From the NCBI GenBank assembly GCA_033085395.1, contig JANQBS010000198.1:1-64000 (forward strand): DNA of 64,000 bases, in the 5' to 3' direction. Each line of letters opens with the position of its first letter. Positions within the stretch are counted from its first letter, which is position 1. A model generated the notes under the pieces. It did no database searches and was not told the DNA's origin. It saw nothing but the letters and a program-made list of their open reading frames with translations. The translations under genes and the position numbers were made by a program. Of this stretch, positions 33,031 to 45,571 are shown one piece after another. Source of the stretch: Xanthoparmelia taractica (Eukaryota > Ascomycota > Lecanoromycetes > Lecanorales > Parmeliaceae).

Positions 33031-36000
33031 ATGTCACTCAATGGCTTGGAAGCCACCGAGGTCAATGATGCCTATCAGGCTGCCCTGGATGAAGGTGGAG
33101 GATGGTTCGTTTTTTGAAGAAAGAGGATAAGGAAAACTAGATTCAGGGCTAACGGAATCTTCTGTAGGTTCCTACTCAAATATATAAGTCGAGACGAGGT
33201 GGGCTTGTTAGAAAGGGGGAATGGCGGCCTCGCCGAAGTTGAAGAAGTGGTCAACCGTTATGAGGAACAGTCGCCCTTATATGGCTTTATCCAGTATCGA
33301 AGGAGGAAGGTGATACTCAAGTACATACCGGAAGGAACGTCACGACTGCTGCAAGGTGAAACCCTCCTTTCCACTTGGCCACAGGTCTTCTCGGACAATA
33401 TATTAAGATGAAGGCAGCTCGCGTATTTGTTCAGTTTCAGTCGGTCATCGAGAAGCTCTCCCCTCACGATACCGTCTTTTCCTTCGCCCAATCAGCGGAT
33501 CTGAGAGACTCGGCCCTCTCCTCGGCATGTTCCCTTCATACTGCCACCTCATCAATCAAGTCTTCGAATGATTCCCTCCCACAAAAATCCCTGGCAGAAA
33601 TAACGGAGGATGTATCGGAATCGCGGGTTAATGCTGTTGAGGGTAGATTGGCATATGGTGATAGTACTGGAGGCGAAGAGCAGTCTCTAAGTACAGAGGA
33701 TACTCAGATTCGGCCAGAGAAAGTGAATGGATTTACTAGCGCGGATCGTAGTCACCACAGATCCACGTCGGCCACAACACAAGCTTCATTCCGCCCACGT
33801 ACCATTAGCAATACAGACAAACCGCTCCCACCACCACCGCCTGAAGACTACACTCGTGAGGACATAAAGCCCGGATCTATCCTCGACCACGGTGACTACA
33901 CTACGCGGCCTAGTATGGATGGACGGTTTTCTTCAAATTCGACTCGACCAAGCACAAGAGATCTGTACGACGCGTACGGGTACAAGAAGAAGGCAAAGAT
34001 CGGACCACGACCTTCGACTGACTCTGTGGGAGCGCCAAACAGTTCAGGTACTCGAACCAATGAGTTTCGACCAGTGTCAACACTGCCTGCAGGTCTTCGT
34101 ATGCCATCTCGCAGAGCCGTCCCCGCTCGACCGGCTTCTCGACAAGCTCAGGCAAGTCCTCCAATTTATACCAGCTCTCCGGTTAAACCCGGTCCTCCCA
34201 CTCAGGCCAGTTCCTTAGAGAAGATGACACCCAAAAAGGCTCCTACCGCGCCTGTAGATCTCATCTATATACCCAATCACGATATCCCCACACCAAACAA
34301 TGGATTGAGGACACCGAGCATGCCCGGGTTGGGTTCACCAAAGATAACACCTGAGAAGCAAAGGCTGAGGAAGGCTCTGCAGCTGCGGAAGGAGCAAATA
34401 GCCGCGCAAACCTCCGTCAATGGCCCCGGAATCAAGAATGGGCCTGAGGAGCCAGAGTTCACTAAGCCGGAGATTGACGATAGCATCCTTAGCGCTGTAA
34501 TTGATGCATCTAGCTCAACAGAGGGGCTTGAGCCGGTCCTAATTACTACCAAAGACCTTACCAAAGAAGGGTCTCGTCTACTTGAGGACTCGCCCATATC
34601 GGTGCCAGAGACGGCTGAAGGACCTTCGACACAGGCTTCATCGATCACAGATGAGGAAGAAGCGGCAGCGCAAAAGAGACAAGAAAACCACTCAACGTCG
34701 ATACCTTCAGTATCAGAACATCAAGACCTGTCTGATGATTTGGGCAAGAAGCCCCATTTCCACTTGACTAGCAACCACAAACTAGAGCTTGAAGGAGCCG
34801 AGAGGGACGTGCTCAAGGAAGTTGCGATGATTCAGAATCCTCCGGATGTGAGCCAATCCTCTGCGCCTACAGAATCCGTATCCCATGAAGCTGGCAAGAA
34901 TGTGGCCGTTCTCAAGATGGCGGGAGAGGAGTCGCCAGAGTCTGAAAAGTATGGTAATTTAACGGTGACGAAGGGAGAGGTTCCAGATGAGGAAGTTCTT
35001 GAACATCAGCAGCTTGTCCCAAGCGAACTCCTCGGGAGTCAAGCACCAGAAGACCAGTCTTTAGTTGGAACCAGGGCTCCTTTAGTCGACCGAAGAACCA
35101 TTCCTACCGCAGTATTCGACGAGGACAGGAAAGTCCAGCAAAGCCAACCGCCAGATGCCTATGAGGCAGCCTCCACAGAGGAAGCATTCAGAAATGGAGA
35201 CCTTTTGCAAAACCAGTCTCTAGAGGACAGCGAGAAGTTATCCTATAACGTGAGTCCGAATGACCAAGCACGAGTCTTGCAGAGTCAATTTGCAGAAGGC
35301 TATGTACAATCACTTGAGCACCCAGTCCGTGAATACGACGAACCTGCGCTTCGGGAAGTCCCGAACAATATTGTAAAACCTTTGCTCGTAAGACGGTCTT
35401 CTTCCTCCAAGTCTATCACTGTTCCTCCCGATAATATCAATGCTCATGAAGTTCCACTGCCACCCATCGATGAGGATGAGGAAATCAGTCTCAGCCCTCA
35501 ACGAGCTCTGTTCCGAGAACAAACTGACTGGCGCCATCCTCTCCACCTTGATGGCGAATCAAAACCAGAAACACTAGGGGTTGCAATCCCGTCGCAAATT
35601 AGTGACCATTTGGTTACGGGACATTCCACCTCGAATGGCGAGGGCGAGAGGCAATTCCGGAGGCAAGGGGCGGTCAATCCCATCAAAAGAGTGTCCAGCC
35701 CAGATCATTCGGAAGAACAATTCCTCTCAGATGATTCTTTCATGGAGGAGCTCAAGTGTGCTACCTTGCAAGAAGCTAAGCCTGTCTCGGTGTCGAAATC
35801 TCCTATCAAGCCCGTGTTTTCCAGATCCGACGGTGAGCAAAGAGTGAACGGGTCTGCTAAGGGTTCTCGAAGCGTATCAACCCCTGTTGATCACATTGCT
35901 CAGGACGGAGAGGCCTTCTCTTCACCGCGGCCGCCGACGCCTCTGTCGACGTCTTCTAGGTCATTCTCGGCGCAGCACGCGCCACGTCCTGATTCTCAGC

Positions 36001-37338
36001 AATCGCACGTACCGATTTCCAAGAAGATCGGCGTGTCTTCAAGTATCTCGCAACGGATCAAAGCGCTTGAGCAACTTTCAAATCGCCCAACGAGCCCAGT
36101 CTCGCCCAAACTAGCTCCCAACACATCTACCTTCCTTGGCTTCCGTACGACGTCACTACGGACTCCATCGGGCGGTTCCGACTACAAGAACAGCAACTCT
36201 AGCAAAAGTCGTCCCGGTACGGGGTATAAATCGCCTTCACCATCTCCGGAAACCATCAGATCGAGTCTTCCCAATCAAACAAATACAGCTGGTTACTCGG
36301 GCCCAATCAAATCAGCAACTGCCACAATCGTTCGTGATGCCGGAGAAAAGTCGCCTGAGATTCCGTCTAATCCGTCTAAGCCACGTCATCTGGAATATCA
36401 AGGAAACCCTCTCCAGGTTGAGGTTCCGAAGAGTCCACCTAAAGAGCACAAAACGATGGGACCTCCACCACTTTCCCCTCTGAAGCCCCCAAGACCTAGG
36501 TTTGGCCGCTACTCTTCCACGCGCTCTGGATCGTCTTCAAGCAATGAACAGAAGCTCGAGCCTCCGCCGAGCACACGACGAGACTCGTTTGCTAGTAATC
36601 GCTCCAAGTCGAGTCGTGCAGGGAGCGAAGTGGAGTTGCCACGTACCCTCAGCGATTCTTCTCTAAGCGGTGTCACCAGTCTAGACGGTACACAAGACGA
36701 GAAGAAAGACTCAAGGCGAAGCCGGTTGATGAAGCGCATGTCGACCATTTCATCGATGTCTCGGCGAAGCCTTGCCCATGCACTTAGTCCTAGTCCGAAG
36801 GAGGCCCCTATCATTGAGCGGCAAGAGCCCATCCAAGAGGCACCTTCAATCTCTGTGGATGTTGGAGATGTGAACGTCCAGTTCCCTGACAACTTGGTAA
36901 AATCTATATTCAATCTTATGCTCACCTCGGCTAATATATTCTTTAGCTCTGGAAGAGGCGACATATGGTCATTGATGCGCAAGGAGTCTTAATTCTTTCG
37001 GCGTCGAAATCAGATAATGTGAGCGGCACACCATGAATACACTGGCTGGACCCTATTGCTAAACCGATCGCAGAACTCAAAGGTCATCACCAAACAATAT
37101 CCCCTTTCCGACTTCCGTCCTCCATATATACCAGATCAAGATCGACAAGAACTACCTCACAGTGTTGTCCTCGACTTCAAGGATGGTAGCACATTACAAT
37201 GCGCCTGTGAGCATCTCCAGGGCCAAGCTGGAGTTCTGAAGGGTACGTACCGGTCATCAATACGCTTCACGCGCGCGCTAACACCGACACCGTACAGCTC
37301 TCAGGCATGCATATTCTTCACACCCATCGCAGTTATGA
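33031..37338 (+). CDS. Large ADF-H plus C-terminal PH-like protein
   Basis: Six exons: 33031-33104, 33168-33355, 33418-36896, 36947-37018, 37074-37242 and 37298-37338 (1340 residues), with introns of 50-63 nt, all in phase. Residues 1-130 have the actin-depolymerising-factor homology pattern as in Abp1/drebrin (DAYQAALDEGGGWFLLKYIS, LYGFIQYRRRKVILKYIPEG, FVQFQSVIEKLSPHDTVFSF). A disordered region of roughly 1100 residues rich in Ser, Pro and Arg follows, with poly-Pro (PLPPPPPEDY) suited to SH3 or profilin binding. The C-terminal ~110 residues (LLWKRRHMVIDAQGVLIL...LPHSVVLDFKDGSTLQCACE) look like a PH-like domain. Role: probably cortical actin or membrane organisation; inferred. An ATG at 33375 lies inside intron 2 and is not the start. 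Confidence 0.8.
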
Positions 37339-37951
37339 ATTCTCCATATACCCACTTCTGTTCTCTTCTCAAGGGATGTACTATACAAACATAAGCCAGT
37401 TCGATTTTCGGCAGCAAGCAAACTGTGAGCGGATAGTTGTACTTATTTTTTCGGGTGTCGATAGGATATGGATATGGGGAAGCCACGTCGTGGCATGGTT
37501 TTTAGAATAGGATAGTCCAAGATGCAAGGGCGAGGTGATTGAAACTTGTTGAAGTTCTTCTGTAGATACCTTTGCGTTCTACTTCATGATTATAGTATGA
37601 GGAAGATAGATCATTGATAGTATACCACCAAGATAGTGGAAACACCACGTCCGCGCACGAATATTCTATGATTCTTTAGTCACGACAAGTCGATAGGTTG
37701 AACTAGGCTGATGACTTCGTGTTTGCAATTGGAAGATGGTCATGGGCAGCGCTCTTTGATTCGCTGACTATCCTATGCTATATGCTAATCTCCTCTTTCC
37801 AACAGCCCAATGGCTTATACCTTGTCCGAACGCCAGCAAATGTCGTGCACGCGTAGAACAAACAGAAAATCTGAGAATCGGTGACGGATGAAGGATAATG
37901 TACAGTCGCACGAGTGGGAGACACAGACTGGGGTTTTTCAAAACTGCACGT
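37339..37951. other. Convergent spacer
   Basis: About 610 bp between the 3' ends of the ADF-H gene and the ribonucleotide reductase gene. Both terminators should lie here. Nothing else recognised. Confidence 0.35.
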
Positions 37952-39405
37952 TTAAAAGTCTTCGTCGAAGCTGAAGTCCCCTCCATTCTCATTCTTCTTC
38001 TCCTCTTGTCCCTCTACAACCTCTTTCTTATTCGTGCTAGCCATCACGCCGGCCTTCTGGTAGTCGCCGACGCGCTTTTCGAAGAAGTTGGTCTTGCCGG
38101 CGAGCGAGATGGATTCCATGAAGTCGAACGGGTTGGTCGCTTTGTAGTATTTCTGATTGCCAAGAGCCAAGAGGAGACGATCGGCGACGAATTCAATGTA
38201 TTGTTTCATGAGTGTGGCATTCATGCCCAGTAGCGCGCAGGGTAGTGCCTCTGTCAAGAACTCCTGCTCGATAGCTACGGCCTCGGTAATCACGTCCTGC
38301 ACGGCCTGCTTGCTTGGGCGGTTGTTCAAGTGTGAGAATAGCAGGCAGGCGAAATCGGTGTGCATGCCCTCGTCACGGGAGATGAGCTCGTTGGAGAAGG
38401 TGAGACCGGGCATGAGGCCGCGTTTCTTGAGCCAGAAAATGGAGGCGAAGGAGCCGCTGAAGAAGATACCTTCGACGGCGGCGAAGGCGACGAGACGTTG
38501 TGCAAAGGTCGAGTTTTGGTCGGCAATCCATTTTAAAGCCCAGTCGGCCTTTTTCCGGATGCAGGGGACTGTCGAACCGGTTAGCCAAGGGAATACACGT
38601 GTTGAAAGGCCGGCTTCGAGGAACCTACTGGTGTCAATGGCGTCGAAAAGGTATGTACGTTGCTTCTGCTCTTTGATGTATGTGTCGATGAGTAGCGAGT
38701 ATGTCTCAGAGTGGATGTTCTCCATCATGATTTGAAACCCGTAAAAGCAGCGTGCTTCAGGTATTTGCACTTCACCGCTGAAACGCTCAACGAGGTTCTC
38801 ATTAACGATACCGTCTGAAGCGGCAAAGAAAGCAAGAACGTGGGAGATGAAATAACGCTCGTCGTCGTTCAGTCGATTATTCCAGTCGTGGAGATCTTTG
38901 GAGAGGTCAATCTCTTCGGCGGTCCAGAAGGAGGCTTCCGCTTTCTTGTACATCTGCCATATCTAACAGACAACAAAATGTAAGCCAAGGACTACCGAAA
39001 GTACTTTACGCGTCCGCCTGTGGTAAACACGAACCTCATGATACTTAATGGGAAAGAGCACGAAGCGGTGAGGGTTTTCTTGTAGGAGAGGCTCGTCTGC
39101 CTCCTCTGGTTTGATTGTAGGTGCCACGATTGGCGTCACTTCCTTCTTTGCATCGTAGACTTCGACGAGGGGCTTCTTGAGCTCAATGTCGTCCATGACA
39201 GGAGCAGGGATGTTTGCCGGAGCATTCTCCTTATCGACAGGATCGAAATGGAGCTTCTTCGCAGGCGGATCGCCCATTTTGAGGTTCTCTAGTCCAGAAG
39301 ACGCCTGTATTGTCTTATAAGTATTGTGGACAGCAAATTTGGAGATGAGTGGGGTGGCGATGTAGTTCGTACCTGCTTTGAAGGCGTGATTTGGGTTGCC
39401 ATCAT
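37952..39405 (-). CDS. RNR2: Ribonucleoside-diphosphate reductase small chain
   Basis: Three exons: 39405-39373, 39304-39035 and 38962-37952 (437 residues), with introns of 68 and 72 nt. It supplies the di-iron tyrosyl radical for reduction of ribonucleotides to dNTPs. Visible key residues in my numbering: Asp151 (AASDGIV), Glu182 and His185 (ENIHSE) as iron ligands, and the radical Tyr189 (HSETY). The C-terminal DFSFDEDF is the tail that docks to the large subunit. The short exon 1 encodes [11 protein letters not shown], conserved at fungal RNR2 starts; either of two adjacent ATGs could serve. The frame is intact. Cell-cycle regulation is expected; I saw only a weak ACGCG-type match near 39534. 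Confidence 0.93.
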
Positions 39406-40627
39406 GTAAAGATACTGTAGTAGAGTATGATATCAATGTACAGCTATGGCGACAGAAGTATTGTCAGTAGTTAGGCGTGGTCGACTTGGTAAAGTGAAAG
39501 GAACATAAAGATAATTGAAGCGCGTTGTTTCTCCGACGCGCTGCATGATGCAAGGTACCATTAGTCATCACTCTCAGCCTTACCAAATCGCGAGCCGTGA
39601 TTTGTGCACCAATCTGCTCCAGAGACAGATCCTCACCACTCACAAAGGGCATGTGAAGAACAACAAGATTTAACTCCCTATCAAAGTGACCTAGCGTGAG
39701 CACCAATCGTCAATATTCGCGCCCATTGCCTACATGATGAGGCATTATTTGCAAAGGAGACTCGACGAGGCGCAGTACGAAGCTGCGATATCTTTGTACG
39801 CCAAATCCGCATCGGACCAACTTCAGCTTGCTTACAGCTGCCTCAGACTGGTTTCTATTTCCCCAATGAGGTAGGTTTGCATGCCTGAGGCATTGATCTA
39901 ATGATACCATACTCAAGTCTCATTTTGCGCAGTTACGATGGAAGCCAAGGTGGGCCATGTCCACTTGAACACACTCTCATGCACCAAATGCTCCATTTCT
40001 TTAGAACTTGCAAGAAGCGTGTCCAGCTCATTATTGTCGCTAAGGAATGCACCGTCTTGAATTTTCGGAAAGTACATAACATACTACCTTCTACCTGCTA
40101 TCATGGTCGGAGTACGTAGCCTTCCCTCGCCTCTTTTTCACCAGCTGGGACCGCACATTGAAATGTGGGACAACGTCTGGAAGCAAACGCTCGGGAGACA
40201 CCCCCATCACTTCGCTCTAGAAACGGAAGAGCAACGAGGAAAGACAGCATGGCCGTGAAAATGGAAAATTCTGTGCTTTAAAACTGGCTGCTGTTGACTT
40301 ATCCGTGAGACGTGATTGACGTTGGCGGGCCCTTATATCTACGCCTTTCTTCACCACGAGTCATTGGCTTGAAGGTCAACCTCGCTTTTCGATCTGGCTT
40401 GTTCTGCTGATTCCTTCCACAGAACTCGCTTTTGCAACCCACTCATACAGGCAATCTCTGACGCCTGCAAAAAGTCGAATACCATGAAATAGCTTGATTA
40501 ACGAGCAAAGCCATTCTATTCACGTTTCACCTCTCGGCGAATTCAGATAAATATCGCTACCACCAAGATCCTCAAAGTCTTAAGCATTTTCCACAGTCAC
40601 CCCCGCGATCGTTGCAGCCATGTAGGC
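39406..40627. other. RNR2 upstream region with unresolved possible small gene
   Basis: About 1.2 kb. On the + strand near 39733-39873 a frame reads MMRHYLQRRLDEAQYEAAIS... and stops after a GTAGGT-like donor; a CAG acceptor follows at about 39932. On the - strand near 39600-39665 a frame reading MPFVSGEDLSLEQIGAQIT ends at GTAAGG, with a CTAAT branch and CATGCAG acceptor behind it. Both could belong to small spliced genes, but neither joins into a full frame I recognise. Confidence 0.3.
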
Positions 40628-41229
40628 TCACCTCGCCGCCAGCACTCCAACCGCAACCCTCACCTCCTCCACCCACACCACAAACTTCAATCCCACATAC
40701 TGCCAATCATTCAAGAACCCCATGAGCGCCTTTAGCGCCAGCCCGCACGTCGTCCACTTCATCTGGTCATCAATCGACGTGATAATCAACGATGCATGCT
40801 TCGCATTTATCCTCAGGACTCCGAACGGCACAAGGCGTCCGGGATCTTTGTCGCGCAGGGCTGCTTCGAGGGCGGTCTCCACGTCTTGGGTGACAGCGAG
40901 AATGCATTGGAGGGTGGAGGTTTGATTTATGGGGCCGCTGTAGGCGGAAAAAATGACCTTTGTCGAGGGTGCGAAGGGCATCGGGTAGACATAGGGTGAG
41001 GGGGGAAGGGAGCTGGAAATGCGTGTCAGTCGGGGTAGCCGTGAGGGATTCGAAAGGTGTTGGCGCACTTTGAGGGTTCGGAGATTGTTCGGTTTGGGGG
41101 GATAAGTATGTTGGGGGTTACATCCGATGCGTCTGGCTTCACGAGAAGGAGGTTATGCGGTTCGCTGATCACGGCTGCGAGTGTGGGCGTTGAGAGAACG
41201 AGCAGCGCGGCGGACAAGAACGACAGCAT
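40628..41229 (-). CDS. Small secreted fungal protein
   Basis: Two exons, 41229-41069 and 41012-40628 (181 residues), joined by a 56-nt intron (GTGCGC...CTGAC...CCAG, phase 2). A clear signal peptide (MLSFLSAALLVLSTPTLA) is followed by a short domain: PYVYPMPFAPSTKVIFSAYSGPI, a helix VETALEAALRDKDPGRLVPFGVL, the motif KWTTCGLALKALMGFLNDWQYVGLKFVVW, and a C-terminal VEEVRVAVGVLAAR. A helix followed by a strand, W/LTxG-LxxxLxGL and a final strand is common to an orphan family of secreted ascomycete proteins. No enzyme motif was seen. It is intronic but intact. It could be an effector-like or wall-associated protein; that is inference. Confidence 0.65.
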
Positions 41230-42186
41230 CTCGAATACTGTGTATGACCAGCAGACGTGATGGTGACGGCATTTATCTGTGTTTAAATTAGAACGAGACG
41301 AAAGTTCAACGCGCAGGTCCGAATGGAAATATCCGCGCACGCGACTGGCGATGTGACGCCGCTTGGACGAGAGCTGCGTGGCGCTTTTTGCTAGTAAATA
41401 TCCGAGCAGTGCGAGGAGAAAAACGCATTGACCAAGGAAAAAAGAATAAGGAACACAGGTGTTGCCCCCAGAGAAAGAGCGCAGTTCGACAGACACCACT
41501 ACTATACACCAGCGACAGCAAACACCCCCTCGACAAACCTACCCTTACTCCAGTACGACTAAGAATCTCAAAGTGATGATTGATGACGGAGTTCCAGCCA
41601 GCCCTACCTACCAATTCATTCCACTTTCCAGCCCTACTAAGAAACCAAAAAAAAGGGGTAATAAATCAATATAAAATATAGATATCAAAATAAGGCCTCT
41701 TCTCCCCTCCCCAACGTAGAAGCAAAACCTCCTGCCCAGGCCCCATGTGTACGGCCCTTTCCGCACAGCCCAGGAGAAGTTTTCTTGCGAGTCGCCAGGC
41801 AGCATAAAGGTCCTGGTGGTAAGAGGCTCGATTCTTTTGCCATTTTCAGTTTTTGATATGGCTTGGCTTGCAGTGGTGGTGGTGGTGGTGTGGATGGACG
41901 GGGATGGAGAAGGGGTGGGCGGTTTGGTCGAGTGGTAGGGGGAGGGGTAAAGGGAAAGAAAAAGGCAGGTGGGTGGGTGGGTGACGGGGTCGTCGTCAAT
42001 GTGTTGATGATGAGGGTCAGGGGGTTCGAGTCGCGGCGGCGGTGAGGAAAACTTTTCTATTTTTGTTCCTTTTTTTTTTCACCACGCAACATCAGCCTTT
42101 TTTTGGAACGCCAGATACCATGCAAGATTCATCCCGGGTCCGTGCTAATGCTCGCCAATGTCTATGCAAATGCTCATGAGTCCTTT
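41230..42186. other. Spacer upstream of the secreted-protein gene
   Basis: About 960 bp holding the secreted-protein promoter and the 3' flank of the carrier gene. GGTGG-rich and AAAAGGGG runs occur (near 41650 and 41870-41990). Frames here lack protein-like features. Confidence 0.35.
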
Positions 42187-43344
42187 CTATAATTTCTCCT
42201 TGACCGCCACCGGCAATATTCTATCTTCGAATTTCCGCATGTACTTGTTCGTCTGCTCCGCCAGACTTAGGGTCAAGATCGTATGTGGCAGGATCCGGGC
42301 CAAGTGTGCAAAGAAGCCTTTGTATATGGCCAGGAGTCCTTCTGTTTTTACAGTTTTGAATAGGCAATCGAATACGCCACTGTATAGATTACCCGTTTGG
42401 TTGTACATCCGCGACATTATCGTGTCTTCCGGGGTTCTTCCGTCAGCGTTACGTAGTTTTCGAGATTGATGGACAAGCGTACCTGGTGGATGCATAACAC
42501 AGCATACCACAAATCCACTACACGCGCTGCTTGCCAGATGCAGCGCAGCTCCCTCTTGCATATCCAGATGCTTTACCAACCTCCTCTTCGCAAAAAAATA
42601 CGTCGGCAGCTGGACGCTACTTCCGAAACCGGTCCTCACCATTGCCGCTCCTACACCTCGATAGAGACCCTTGAAACCCTCGGCGTGGTTGATTTTCCGA
42701 AAGCCGTCCAGTGAATTTATGTACCCGTGCTGAGTGCCCACGGGAAGGAAGGGCGAGAATGACTGCAATCGCGTCTTGACGAGGAAGAAAGGAGAACCGG
42801 CTGCGGCGCCTAGCATGCCAGATGCAGCACCGGAGAAGATGTTGACACCAAGGGACTGGACATTGGAATCTTTGAAGATGGCGGTGGTGAGGGTTTTGCG
42901 CAGAGGCTCGTAAAAACCTAGGCGGCAGCCATTGAGGACCATTTGGTATACGTACTATGCGCAGTATCAGTTCCAATCCAAGGGATACAGTCGACGCATG
43001 GCTTTACCGCTGCCCCAATTCCTCGGTACAAGCCTTTTGGCCCCTCGTTCTTCAAGATGACGCCCACACCGTGAAAGGCACCCCTGTACAGCCGCGGTGC
43101 ATCCTTTTTGGCTTGCAGCTCTCCTTGTAATTGCAAGCTGGTTATCTCCCAGATCAGTCTTGCCCTCTCTTTCTGATTGTTGGCGCGGATTTACCGGATC
43201 TTGATGGTCTCGAAGGGATGGGTGGCCGTGACAGCGCCACAGGCTGCTATACCGCCTGCAATGAAGGACCTAGTTTGACGCACATCGTTCAGCACCTACA
43301 TGCAGGAGCTGGCTTCTGAAAGCTCACCCTGTAGTAGTAGACAT
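42187..43344 (-). CDS. OAC1: Mitochondrial oxaloacetate/sulfate carrier
   Basis: Four exons: 43344-43328, 43269-43195, 43137-43008 and 42954-42187 (329 residues), with introns of 58, 57 and 53 nt, all canonical and in phase. A three-repeat mitochondrial carrier of the inner membrane. Carrier signatures are HPFETIKIRLQLQGEL in repeat 1, a degenerate SPFFLVKTRLQSFSP in repeat 2, and MHPPGTLVHQSRK, an unusual version of the P-x-D-x-x-x-[KR] signature, in repeat 3. The block GIGAAYVYQMVLNGCRLGFYEP matches Oac1-type carriers. It should import oxaloacetate and sulfate into the matrix. The first exon is only 17 nt (MSTTTG), so the start is less certain than the rest. Confidence 0.87.
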
Positions 43345-44603
43345 TATACCAGGCTCAGGAGGGGAGGAAGCGAGTCCAAATTGACACAGTTGCGACTTCT
43401 CAGCGCAACCCAGGGATTTTCAGGGTCGGTGCCATTTGTGAAAGTTGAGGCAAGGTATTCACGGTGAAAGACCTCTGCTGACGTGGAACACATTTATAAG
43501 CCAAGAGTCGACTGTTGTGCTGAAGTCGGCGTCAAAAGTTTCCCCGAGGAAATTTTGGGAGCAGGGTCCATGCACTAGAAGTAGATCCCGGTCGATCACA
43601 TCTACCTCTACCTTACTGCCATTGGGGTTCCTTCGTAAGCTAGACCGATTGTGCTTAAGGTATAGATACTTCTACATTAGTCAGATACGTGCTCCTACAA
43701 ACTATTTTTAGATGATTAAATAATCTCGTCGTCGCGAAATCCTACAATGTCAAACTCCCAAGGCTGTCAGGATAGCCATTGAGACACTCGACATTGCTAC
43801 ATTCTGACTACTAGTGACCCTACTCCAAGCCCCGTGGCTTTGAGTGGCAATAATCCAGAACTCATTCGCTCCTGCTATCGCTTTCGAGCCCAAATATCCC
43901 AGATACTCAATACGAGATCCATGTGGAGAAGCTTGTGGACTCAGCCTTCGGTTCAAGCCACTCACAACTAGGTATACCTTTACTCCACAGCGAAAGCATA
44001 ACGACTAGGTCTTCAAGATTTGATTGGGAATTGGTTTTGACCTCTTGACGATAACCTTGGTGTTTAAGGCTTTAAAACATTGTCTAGCTTGTGTCGGTAA
44101 CTATCTCGTGTCCACCTATTCCGCTATAATAACTATCTTCGGCCAATGATAAGGTTTGGTGTAAGAGATTTGTTGGCAGATAGATTTTGGTCTTTCTGTT
44201 CTTATGGTCTGTCGTTGATTCCTTTTCCTTTCGCAGCAATTCAATGGTTTAGACAAATATAGAACTCGAGCGCCTCATTTGCCATTATGGAGGAGAGTTG
44301 AGGAATCAAGTACACTTTTTACATATGATAGCGTGCTCGTTTATCAGACAAGGATCAGTCGGTGAGAACGGGTACAAAACGCTTTTCTCTCCTGCGTTAA
44401 GACTTCTTTCTTGTTTGATCAACGCTCCAGCCTTTCTACCATCTTCGACCGCCGATCAAAGCAGGATGGTTGAGTGATACGTTTATGGTTGATGACATTA
44501 CACACTTGTCTTTGTAGGCCTTCGGGCCCCACAGGCGGGGCCAATGTGAATATTTTTCTGAAAAACGCAAACCCGGTGTTATTGTGCCTGTGTCCTCCAG
44601 CAC
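43345..44603. other. Gene-free spacer (1.26 kb)
   Basis: Contains the carrier-gene 5' flank and the 3' flank of the CYWPDGS-family gene. Relatively AT-rich from about 43980 to 44360. No coding or RNA feature recognised. Confidence 0.35.
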
Positions 44604-45571
44604 TCAATTCCTTGTATCAGCTTCATAGAGCTCTCCATTATAGAGCTCCCCAGGCTGCGGCTGTGTATCCTCCAACTCTTGCGGCTTCGACTGCCTTTGC
44701 ATCTTGTGGCTTCCCGCGGGTGGCCTAGTGGCTCGACTCCTGTCGTAAGCAGCCAGAGTATCCATAACCTCCTTTTGCGCTTTTATTCGAAGCCTACGTT
44801 CGTGGATGAGAAAGATGATCAAGCCTGAGATCAAAGAGACGCCCAGCGACACGCCAATTGCTACAGCAATATTAACGTTCTTCTTCGATAGCGCTGAATG
44901 CTCGGACAAAGATGTAGCTGCGGCGATTGGAGAAGTTGCTGATGTGGTAGATGCTGGTATGCTTGACGAGATGGGAAGAGTCCTTGTCGGTGTCGAAGCT
45001 GTTGTGGTAGTTGACTGTTTGGCAGACTTTGACGGCGAAACTACGCTAACGGTACTGGCTTCACTACGATCCAGGCCCGCGATTATGGGTTGTTGCCTAA
45101 GATCGAATGCTCTGTCGCAACAGCCAGCAGCGGCCGCCTGGCTTCCTGCTTTCTCGCTGCAGCAGAATTTTGGGGTGAATGAGCCGTTAACGCTTGGACA
45201 CGGGATGATGTTGCTGAAGATATCCATAGCAACTGCTACACTGTCAAGGACTGCTCACGATTTGGCTTGGGAAGCATGACGATGGACTCATTACTGTTTC
45301 TGCAGCTTGGACAGCATTCGTCGGCATCCCAATTAATATCGGTACAACCTCCTCGGTATACGTAGCCGGCAGTACCGAAGCAGTAGCCATTCGCAGAACA
45401 AGGGTCTCCCGAGGCACAACATGCGCTGTCGATACCGGTCGCTGTCAAGTTACAGGGCGTATAGTCGAGCGACTGAGCGACGACAGAACCATCTGGCCAA
45501 TAACACGTGCGCTTTGCGGTGGTTAATTGATGACAGAGCAAAAACAAAGGTACAGAAAATCTTGCCCGCAT
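44604..45571 (-). CDS. CYWPDGS-family secreted/single-pass membrane protein (intact paralogue)
   Basis: Two exons, 45571-45295 and 45232-44604 (about 301 residues), joined by a 62-nt intron (GTAATG...TTGAC...GCAG, phase 1). A signal peptide (MRARFSVPLFLLCHQLTTA) is followed by a Cys-rich ectodomain (CYWPDGS, ACCASGDPCSANGYC, YRGGCTDINWDADECCPSC, then IPCPSVNGSFTPKFCC). Next come a Ser/Thr-rich stalk, a transmembrane helix (NIAVAIGVSLGVSLISGLIIFLI) and a charged cytoplasmic tail ending in YNGELYEADTRN. This layout is shared with the degraded copy at 15315-16401. Such proteins look like cell-surface sensors or adhesins, but no function is established. An alternative donor at GTCCAT inside the intron would give a slightly different join. 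Confidence 0.75.

Noticed and set aside
33375..33417. ATG at 33375 as start of the ADF-H protein
   Set aside because: It lies in intron 2; upstream exons 33031-33104 and 33168-33355 complete the ADF-H domain in phase.
42010..42040. GGTTCGAGTCG as a tRNA T-arm
   Set aside because: No matching acceptor, D or anticodon arms can be folded around it; similar GTTCGA words elsewhere also failed.
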